Source: Yamagishiella unicocca (lineage: Eukaryota; Chlorophyta; Chlorophyceae; Chlamydomonadales; Volvocaceae). Taken from it: a DNA stretch of 64,000 nucleotides. The notes under the pieces are model-generated. The model did no database searches. It was not told the origin of the DNA and saw nothing but the letters and a program-made list of their open reading frames with translations. Location: positions 2,542,001 to 2,606,000 of the forward strand of contig BDSL01000001.1 in the NCBI GenBank assembly GCA_003116995.1, read 5' to 3'. Positions within the stretch are counted from its first letter, which is position 1. Every line of letters starts with the position of its first letter. Below are positions 57,054-64,000 of the stretch, in pieces. The position numbers and the translations under genes were made by a program.

Positions 57054-58403
57054 ATGCCCATAGCCATGGCAGCAGAGGACTGTCCGATCATAGATGGCAC
57101 TCGAGTACCACTGCTGTTATATGCAGATGATTTGAGTTTGTTTGCCACCACTCATCGACGCTTGATGTGCATGTTAGGTGCGTTGCGTGCATTCTGTGAA
57201 GCATTTGGCATGAAGGTACACGTGAAGAAGTCGGAGGTGTTAGGCTTCCATCCGTGGCAGCAGATGAGGGATCAGTTCCGAGATACGGGCAACCTGCTTG
57301 TTGATATGGCTCTGCAAGACCCGACTGCCGGGTTGGGCACCATGCCCTGGCCCAAGCGAACACGCTACCTAGGGCTGCATTATGGGGCTGATATCCCTTT
57401 CGAATCATGTACCAACGAGCTTTATGCGGTGGGGAGACGTGCTGTTTATGCGTTAATTAATAAATTACGAAGACAAGGCCTAATGCTGCCAAAAATAGGT
57501 ATTAAGAGCTTCGCGACCTATGTGAGGTCAGTGCTCTCCTATGGTGCTCAAATCTGGGCGCCAGAGTACATCTTACAGGTCACACGATCTAATAGTGGTG
57601 CTAACCAGAGCCTACGGTCTTGCTACTTTGAGCGGGCCCTTGAGGACAGGATGGTTAAGCTGCAGAGAGATTTTCTCCGGCAGGTAGCAGGAGTGGCTAC
57701 GGCCCCAAATAGGTTGCTGTTTAAGGAGCTAGGTCAAGCTCCGCTTCAGGTGCACTGGTCTGAATTGGTGTTTCGCTATTGGAATAAACTAGTGAGAAGT
57801 AAGGGGTCTATTTACCACCATGTTTTCAGGGAGGAGATCAGGCTTGCCCTAACGTCAGCGCAATACCATAATCACTGCTGGGGCGTCAAAATGCTTCGCC
57901 TGCTGAGTAATCTGGGATATAGTTTTGGCACTGAAATTGTGTTAGGTGGAACAGACGGTCTGGTGGACTTCATTTCGCAACACGAGCTTAATGTGAGTTC
58001 TCTCATGGAGACCATTACAAGTCGTTTTGATGACGATTGGTCCAATGATAGGCTTAGTAGTGACCCACGGTTGTTTGCATCTGATGGTTTACAACCTGGA
58101 GTCAAAATGTGTAGGCATGCGTGCTGGATGGGTAAGGAGAAACATCTGAAGGGGTATATCCCACGGAAGCTGCAAACATCACTTATGCGCTTCAGGTTAT
58201 GTGTCTGGGACATTGAAGTTAATCGCCCAGGAGGTAGGGACCGAGCAGATAGATGGTGCAGGGTCTGCATGGATACGAGTGCCGTTGAGGATGAGAAGCA
58301 CGTTTTGTTGGAATGCCCGGAATACGCTGCTGAACGGGAAGGTTTTGAGGGCGTTGAGGCGTTGAGGACCAACGAGCTCTGGCACGAGTCGTACATGGGA
58401 TAA
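57054..58403 (+). pseudogene. 5'-truncated LINE: C-terminal half of RT and post-RT region
   Basis: The 449-residue frame starts within the RT domain: LLLYADDLSLFATTHRRL has the YADD catalytic box (about residues 23-26), followed by the thumb-like FGMKVHVKKSEVLGFHPW. The post-RT half ends with a Cys/His cluster CRVCMDTSAVEDEKHVLLEC. The 3' untranslated region has a short hairpin (GAGCCTCTCGGCTC), TGTAA at 58577, and four CATA units at 58580-58597, the 3' tail. N-terminal RT and endonuclease are absent, so this is a normal 5'-truncated insertion. No stop or shift within the remaining frame suggests recent arrival. It lies inside the TAA-flanked element. Confidence 0.88.
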
Positions 58404-58982
58404 GGTGTCGCAGGTTGAATAAACTGGGAAGACTTGCGTAATGTTTTGCCTATTTTAGTTTAGTGTAGTTTCAGTTTGTCTTAACTTGTTGTTTACTGCG
58501 CTGGATAAGAACTAGGCGCGCTTTTTAGCGGTTCATGAGCCTCTCGGCTCGTCTGAACCACACAAGCCTCAGCTTGTAACATACATACATACATACAGGC
58601 CATCCTGATTGGGATGATTGGGAAGGTTTGCAGCGGGTAATATGGCTGGTATGGACTTATGTATTTGGCGCCTGGTCGGCTGTAGGGAATACTAATTACA
58701 GTCTCAAGTGAATTTTTATTTCAGTCTCAGCGGGATTTTCCTATCTGTATTTTCCTATTTTCAATCTCACCTGAGATTGAAAATTAGCGTAGGAGAAAAT
58801 TACCGTTTTTTTCAATTCTATGAGACGAAAAATGAATTTCTGTCTCACCAAAGTGCAGTACAGCCATTATTCGTCTCAAATGTGAACCCCGCCTAAACAG
58901 CGGAAGCTCGAAATAATTACGGTGCCAACGCCGTGCCAAACCCTTAATCATGCTGGTCCAGAGTCGGTAGCACCTCACCGGC

Positions 58983-59177
58983 TTAGTCTTTCTTGTCATC
59001 CGTCTTCTTGGCCGAAAAACTGATATGCGGACCGTACTCCTGCATGTGCTGCACGGTTTGCAGTCCGGCGCGCTCCAAGCCGGCTTTGATGTCGCGGCCG
59101 GCAATCTGCACAGAACGCCCCATGAACCAGGTTGCGACGGCAGCCGTGGCGCACCCAAGGACTGTGTTCGGGTCCAT
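58983..59177 (-). CDS. Small 64-residue protein with one hydrophobic segment
   Basis: ATG at 59177 opens MDPNTVLGCATAAVATWFMG and the frame ends in SFSAKKTDDKKD at a TAA. Residues 5-20 are hydrophobic and could form a single membrane helix; the rest is amphipathic (RDIKAGLERAGLQTVQHMQE) with a charged tail. A TTGCAG just upstream of TAAG-ATG suggests a 5' UTR intron acceptor, which is why I prefer this start over the in-frame ATG at 59240. I do not recognise it. Its size and layout resemble small accessory subunits of mitochondrial membrane complexes, but that is only an analogy. Confidence 0.5.
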   Translation of the reverse strand: MDPNTVLGCATAAVATWFMGRSVQIAGRDIKAGLERAGLQTVQHMQEYGPHISFSAKKTDDKKD

Positions 59178-60080
59178 CTTACTGCAATGGAGGAAGGAAA
59201 GCTTTAGGCCAGGGCAGCGCAGTTGCGCGCAGATGCACACTGCAAAAGCTCACCGTCTTGCACCTGGCGTTGGGAGTTTGTGCGGTCCGTAAGCCTTAAT
59301 TTGCCCTAATCCAAACATGCGCCTTGGAAGGGCGAACTGCACCTCGGCGGCCTCCCACCCCGCCGTTCTACGTTCTGTCCAGTATACGGCACAGTTGAAC
59401 GATGGGCTTGTTGTTTAATCCTGTCCTTGTTTTTGTAAAGGATGCTTCTAAACAACAGGCACCCGAAGGCAAGACGGGCACCATAGGTCTCGCGCTACCG
59501 TAACGGGGACCGAGCTGAATTTCAGTCGAAATTCAGGGACTAGGCCGTCCGAGCTGGGCGCTGCACACTGAATTCGGCGAGGGTGTCGGGTGTCAAGACA
59601 CTCTATGTCACCGCGCAATGCCGCATCGGCGCCCGCGCGCCATAGGCGCCAAAGCCATGCAGCGCGAGAGGCCCGGCGGCTTGCCCAACCAGCTTTTTAC
59701 CACACATGCTTCGTCCGCGCTTCCGCGTAAACCTGCCACTAAATAACATATTATACATTATTTTGGGGGCCGGACTCGTCCTCTCTTGCGTGCCCTCTTG
59801 CTCAAGCCTCGAATGCACGTTGCGACGTGAAGCATAAGCAGCGCCAGCGCCGATGGCCGCTGCTAACCCTATCTATAGATCGCAGATGATACTGCCTTGA
59901 CCACCTAGCACGATTGGATTGTTGAGACAGGGGGATGAACAGGCGCCGAGCATGTACGCGCAGCTTCCACGCCTGTTCTGCAGCGCTCGCAATCAACACC
60001 CTAAAACAGTTGTTTGTATCTGCCCCCGCAAAGGGGGAATATAACCCTATCACGTAGATTGTAAGGAGTTGCATCGTGAG
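59178..60080. other. Intergenic region
   Basis: Probably promoter/5' UTR of the 64-residue gene, then mixed sequence with no supported coding region; ORFs here lack any domain. Confidence 0.45.
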
Positions 60081-60640
60081 ATCGTCTGCAGTGGGGGGAC
60101 ATTCGTCCCCCCACACCCCTCCGGGACTGTGACTATTTGCTACCATGGGATGGGAAATGAACTTATATCGGCACCGTCTGGTATTTCCTATCGTGAGATG
60201 GTGTGAAATTGCGACCGTGAGAGGTAGGGCAATGGTATCGGGATCCTCAAGCACTCCCACCGTGAGGTTCCTTATAACTGCCACGCAAAGGGGGTTAACA
60301 TACCTCTGTGGGGGAGACATTCGTCTCCCCCCACACCCCTGGAGACATACCTCTATAGGGCTAAGCCAGTCCAGGGGGGTGTGGGGGGGCTCGCCCCCCA
60401 CTAAGGGTACAGCGCTGTACCCTTAGTAAATCTTCTATCTGCCTAAGAATAGCTAAAAAGGGCATAGTCAGTAAGAAGTGTGTAAATGGGTATAGTTACA
60501 CATGAAGATACGGAGTGTATTGCTATGGGGTGTGGGGGCATTAGCCCCACGTGAGATGGAGTGGAGTGATACAGGGATACGGAGTGTATTGCTATGGGGT
60601 GTGGGGGCATTAGCCCCCAAGTGAGATGGAGTGTATTTGG
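60080..60640. repeat. Family of GC hairpins (REP-like)
   Basis: Repeated perfect or near-perfect hairpins: GGGGGGACATTCGTCCCCCC at 60093-60112, GGGGAGACATTCGTCTCCCC at 60311-60331, GGGGGGGCTCGCCCCCC at 60384-60400, AAGGGTACAGCGCTGTACCCTT at about 60403-60424, and GTGGGGGCATTAGCCCCAC near 60532 and 60600. Each is followed by ACACCCCT or GTGAGAT-type words. No ORF seems real here. Confidence 0.85.
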
Positions 60641-60644
60641 TATG

Positions 60645-60806
60645 GAGAGATGGGGGGTATTGATACACAGAGATGGGGGGTATTGATACACAGAGATGGG
60701 GGGGATTGATACACAGAGATGGGGGGTATTGATACACAGAGATGGGGGGTATTGATACACAGAGATGGGGGGTATTGATACACAGAGATGGGGGGTATTG
60801 ATACAC
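60645..60806 (+). repeat. 23-bp tandem repeat, 7 copies
   Basis: The unit is GATGGGGGGTATTGATACAC plus AGA. One copy has GG instead of TA. The same repeat, with one more G, resumes at 62177 beyond the LINE insertion. Confidence 0.95.
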
Positions 60807-60807
60807 A

Positions 60808-62171
60808 CGTTTCTGGGGCTTGATCGGTGGTGGGAATGTACGGGGGCGCTGGAAGCGTTGCTAGCTGAGGTGCCAACCCCGTGGAAGCAAGCAGCGGCAC
60901 TGGTGATGCCAGTTTCCTCCCAGGGTATACCCCACGTTCTACCTGGGACAGAGGAAGTGGGGTCCATGCTCACCGCACGGTTGGGGTGGCGGTTGGGCGG
61001 GGGGGAGCCGCTGGCGCTGCGGGATATGACTGTTCGGGTTGGGACGGCTGTGCAATTGGTCGAGTTCGCGGACGCCCGGCGGGCCGCGCATGAGAAATTT
61101 GTGCGCGAAGCGCTTGGGGGGACCGGGCCTGTCCTGCCAGCGGCCCTGAATGCCTTGCAGCAAGTGTTCCGGCGGCTCTGGTCTGGCATGAAGTGGGAGC
61201 CGGCCTATAAGGAGGGATGGTGGCGGTTGGCTGTGGATGGGATCCCCCTCCTCGGGAACTCTCATATGCGGACGGCAGCAGCAGCCCCTTGTGGGTGCGG
61301 TGTGCCGGCTGGAGAGTCTCCAGGGGCGGGTACCCCCAGCTTACACCACTTTTGGTTCTGCCCGGTGGCTCAAGCAGTGACTGCATGCCCAACTCGAGAC
61401 CCAACTCGGTGCAGGGGTGACACGGGCGCAAGTTTGGTTGATGCAAGCACCTATCGGGGTACAGTCCTGCGTCTGGGATGTAGTAGTCCTGCTGGCGGCT
61501 ATTACTGCCATGGAGGTGGGGCGCCGTTTTATGGCCGCGGCCTTGAAAAGGGCGGGGGCTGGTGGTCCCCCTCTTACTCCGGGTAGTGGTCTTCCTGGAT
61601 CGCGCCGTTCGCCGTGGGGTGGTGGAGTTTTGGGCCCTGCTGAGGGGCTTTGCTGCGCTGGGGCTTCCCCAGAAAGGCTGGGATGCAGTGGGGCCTCGGC
61701 ATCCTTTCTTGCGGGTTGTCGCCAATCGCCTTGTGTGCGGGGGACCGGCTGAGGTACTGGTGGATTCCTGATCGGCTCGGGTTGTCTTGGGGAGCGGGGT
61801 TTCCCGTGCTTCATACTTTCTGGCTATATAGGCGTGTTGAGCCCTGCTAGGGGTCCGTGCCTTATGGGATGAGAGGTGGCTGGCGGGTTCCGGTGTTTGC
61901 ATCGTTGCGGCGCTTCACTGGTTCATCGGGTGCTGGGCTGTTAGGTTGGTTGGTGGCCAGTTCCTGATAGGGGAGCCTCTAGTGCAAATTCCCCCTGGGG
62001 TGCTGGCTGCTGCTCTGTATGCCTACGGCATGTCAACTTGGTGTTCTGGTGGTTTGCCTTTGTTTCGGTGCATGTCGGTATTTGTTTCCTCCGTCTTGTT
62101 CAGTGTCAGGCGATGTGCCCGATGGTTCTACCTCTTGGTCTGGAACCCACTGTAACCGTTACAACAACAAC
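60808..62171 (+). pseudogene. 5'-truncated LINE (C-terminal ORF remnant plus 3' end)
   Basis: The coding remnant runs through three frames: LTARLGWRLGGGEPLALRDM, KWEPAYKEGWWRLAVDGIPL, and CGCGVP then LHHFWFCPVAQAV (a Cys/His cluster) to about 61400; then RAQVWLMQAPIGVQSCVWDV to about 61565; then LPQKGWDAVGPRHPFLRVVA to a stop at 61771. Two frameshifts make it inactive. It is the region downstream of RT in a LINE family of volvocine type, which I cannot name. The 3' end carries TGTAACCGTTACAACAACAAC, the tail also found alone at 39714, 40244, 22891, 29926 and 28881. Both sides join the same tandem repeat, giving an ACACA-type target duplication. Confidence 0.75.
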
Positions 62172-62243
62172 ACAGAGATGGGGGGGTATTGATACACAGA
62201 GATGGGGGGGTATTGATACACAGAGATGGGGGGGTATTGATAT
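62172..62243 (+). repeat. 24-bp tandem repeat, 3 copies (right part of the interrupted array)
   Basis: GATGGGGGGGTATTGATACACAGA repeats directly after the LINE tail. It differs from the 60645-60806 array by one G. Confidence 0.92.
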
Positions 62244-62319
62244 GGGGTGTGGGGTGGGGGGATGCAGGCGTAGTTGGTTTTGTCGCGGGATGGTGGGTAT
62301 TGGTATCGCAGAGATTGTG

Positions 62320-63330
62320 GGAATGGGGGTGTGTGGGGGGAGGAACTCCCCCCACGTGTGAAGTTGTGAGGCAGAATGGAGTGTTGTGGGCGAAAGTAAA
62401 AAAGTTGGTGACAAAATTCAAATTAATTCAAAAGTGCTCGATTAGGGGTGTGGGGGTAATTGTGCGTGAAATGGTGGGTATTGGCAGGGGGTGTGGGGGT
62501 ATACCCCCACGTGAGATTGTAGGAATGGGGTATGTACGGTCTGGTGGGTTTTGTGTGAAGTTGCATAGTTTTCTGTGAAGTTGCAAGAGTACTTTTGGGG
62601 TATGTCCCCATTCTTAGGTTGGAATTGTGTGAAGTTGTAGGGGTAATTCGTGGTGTTTTACAGGAAGTTAGTGTGTTACGGCACACTGCGTGTGCCGCGT
62701 CGTGCCATAAAGGCACGACTTGCGAGAGTGTTCCGGCGTTAAAATCGGGGGATTTCTAAGAGAGATACTGTATCTCTCTTAGAAAGGGGGTATATAGGCG
62801 TAGTTAGAGGGTATGCAGTTAGGGGTGTGGGATGGGGGAGACTACGTCTCCCCCATGCCCCTGGGGTGTGTGTGGGGAGGAACTCCCCCCACGGGACTAC
62901 GTCCCCCCCACTTTCTGTGTGAAGTTGCATTGTGGGGAGGGGGGATGCAGGCGTAGTTGGTTTTCTGACATATTTGTCTGAACACGTCTTGTGTGAAGTT
63001 GTGAGGCAGAATGGGGGGGTGTGGGCGAAAGTAAAAAAGTTGGTGACAAAATTCAAATTAATTCAAAAGTGCTCGGTTTTCTGTGTGAAGTTGCATCGAG
63101 GGAAGGGGTGATGCAGGTGTAGTTAGTTTGTTGGGGTACGGTGGGTAACTGTACGTGAAATGGTGGGTATTGGCATCGCGAGATTGTGGGAATGGGGAAA
63201 ACAGCATGTGGTGGGTTTTGTGTGAAGTTGTAAAAGTACTTTTGGGGTATGTAGTGGTTTTTAGGGTGGATTATTTGTGTGAACTTTTTGGGGTAATTCG
63301 TGGTATTTTACAGGAAGTTAGTGTGTTAGA
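62320..63330. repeat. Two diverged direct copies of a ~400-bp segment with hairpins
   Basis: The block from about 62354 (GAAGTTGTGAGGCAGAATGG, then GTAAAAAAGTTGGTGACAAA) recurs at 62996, and AGTACTTTTGGGGTATGT at 62590 recurs at 63235, as does TTTTACAGGAAGTTAGTGTG at 62657 and 63308. Between them lie more hairpins of the 60-kb family, for example GGGGGAGACTACGTCTCCCC at 62835-62854 and GGGGAGGAACTCCCCCCAC near 62875 and 62338. Confidence 0.85.
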
Positions 63331-63344
63331 GAGCGTTCCGGCGT

Positions 63345-63575
63345 TAGGTAGGGTTGTCGGGAGCGGAGTCATGCATAGGGTTTTTGGAGCGGAGACAGGC
63401 TTCTTACTTGAGACTCCAAAGCCGTTCTCGGAGTCTCCACTCCCAACAACTGCAGAGCCGCTCCGGTCATCAGTGGCTCCAACAAGGAGTGACTCCGAAG
63501 AGCCGCTCCCCGCTCTGGTCAGTGGCTCCAAGGAGTGACTCCGAAGAGCCGCTCCACGCAGTGCTTCCGTCCTAG
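63345..63575. repeat. Inverted copy of the repeat found inside the DIRS-like element
   Basis: GGAGCGGAGTCATGCATAGG, then CTCCAAAGCCGTTCTCGGAG and GAGTGACTCCGAAGAGCCGC are the complements of words at 48480-48640. The order is inverted as expected for a reverse-complement copy. Confidence 0.88.
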
Positions 63576-63589
63576 CCATCCCCAGGAGT

Positions 63590-64000
63590 CCCCACTCCGG
63601 CGTCTCCAGCGACTCCGGCGACGACGGCGTGGCCCCAGCTTCCTAGCCACCCCCAGCAGCAGGAGTCCCCACTCCGGCGACTCCGGCGACTCCGGCGACT
63701 CCGGCCACTCCGGCGACTCCGGCGACTCCGGCGACTCCGGCGACTCCGGCGCGCCCCCAGCTTCCTAGCCACCCCCAGGAGCGAGTCCCCGCCCACTCCG
63801 GCGACTCCGGCGACTCCGGCGACTCCGGCGTGCCCCCGGCTTACTTCCTAGGCACCCCCAGGAGTCCCCACTCCGGCGACTCCGGCGACTCCGCCGGCGT
63901 GCCCCCAGGTTCGTAGGCACCCCCAGGAGTCCCCACTCCGGCGACTCCGGCGACTCCGGCGACTCCGGCCACTCCGGCGACTCCGGCGACTCCGGCGACT
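63590..64000. repeat. 9-bp GACTCCGGC array (continues beyond the window)
   Basis: Runs of GACTCCGGC are separated by CCCCCAGCTTCCTAGCCACC-type spacers with AGTCCCC words. It shares the GACTCC core with the preceding repeat and reaches the window end. No gene is inferred. Confidence 0.93.

Larger units (their letters stand above)
55881..58893. mobile_element. Candidate PIF/Harbinger-like DNA element carrying a LINE
   Basis: The left end reads GACGGGGTTCACATTTGAGAC and the complement of the right end reads GGCGGGGTTCACATTTGAGAC, 20 of 21 matching. Both are flanked directly by TAA (55878-55880 and 58894-58896). A 3-bp TAA/TTA target duplication is the hallmark of PIF/Harbinger transposons. Subterminal GTTCACA/GAGACA words recur on both sides (55962, 55995; complement at 58690-58780). 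No DDE transposase is recognisable; removal of the LINE at about 57000-58598 would leave about 1.4 kb. I infer a non-autonomous element. Confidence 0.6.

Noticed and set aside
59802..60401. 199-residue minus-strand ORF across 59.8-60.4 kb
   Set aside because: No domain, crosses two hairpin repeats, and lacks splice or codon evidence.
60443..61189. 248-residue minus-strand ORF with YQYPPSLCINTPHL repeats
   Set aside because: Reading of the 23-bp tandem array and the antisense of the LINE remnant.
63590..64000. Possible CRISPR-like array from regularly spaced repeats
   Set aside because: The 9-bp units are contiguous minisatellite repeats with related, not unique, spacers, and the genome is eukaryotic.

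Overview
The window looks like nuclear DNA of a volvocine green alga (Chlamydomonadales: a Chlamydomonas, Gonium, Eudorina or Volvox type). The evidence is GC-rich exons cut by many short GT-AG introns, a TGTAA polyadenylation signal, Ala/Gly/Pro-rich linkers, a plant-type CLMP1 gene, a RandI/Dualen-type LINE and a DIRS-type tyrosine-recombinase retrotransposon. The species cannot be named from this sequence. All gene models are built by hand from splice sites, reading phase and family resemblance.

Gene-bearing half (1-41 kb). A large unnamed multi-exon gene runs on the minus strand (66-8030, 3' end outside the window). Head-to-head with it is a Pro/Ser-rich gene (8884-11824, +). Then come a 12-exon CLMP1/PHOX-like TPR-PB1 gene (12332-19650, +), formyltetrahydrofolate deformylase purU (22159-24693, +), ribosomal protein eL37 (26863-27661, +), a BTB/BACK pseudogene (28820-29583, -), a CAP10-like GT90 glycosyltransferase (30710-33461, -), a four-exon gene fragment with an in-frame stop (34880-36079, +), and a five-exon gene of unknown family (39182-41095, -). 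Gaps hold tandem repeats and short LINE-tail copies. The genes are ordinary housekeeping or organelle functions with no visible operon-like link.

Repeat-rich half (41-64 kb). In order: a foldback repeat, a perfect ~706-bp (TAA)n tract, the 3' part of a RandI/Dualen-like LINE, two G-rich or CAGT-rich tandem arrays, and a 7.07-kb DIRS-like element (47221-54285). The DIRS-like element has 225-bp inverted terminal repeats, a tyrosine recombinase, an RT/RNase H region with two stop codons, and an inverted gag duplication. Next are a second LINE fragment, a 3.0-kb element with TAA target duplications that hosts a 5'-truncated LINE, a 64-residue protein gene, and a 4-kb mosaic of hairpin repeats and minisatellites carrying another LINE insertion.

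No rRNA, tRNA, CRISPR or organelle gene was found. The most unusual structures are the DIRS-like element with its ~0.61-kb gag palindrome, a LINE whose 3' tail is scattered through the window, and the REP-like hairpin family near 60-63 kb.
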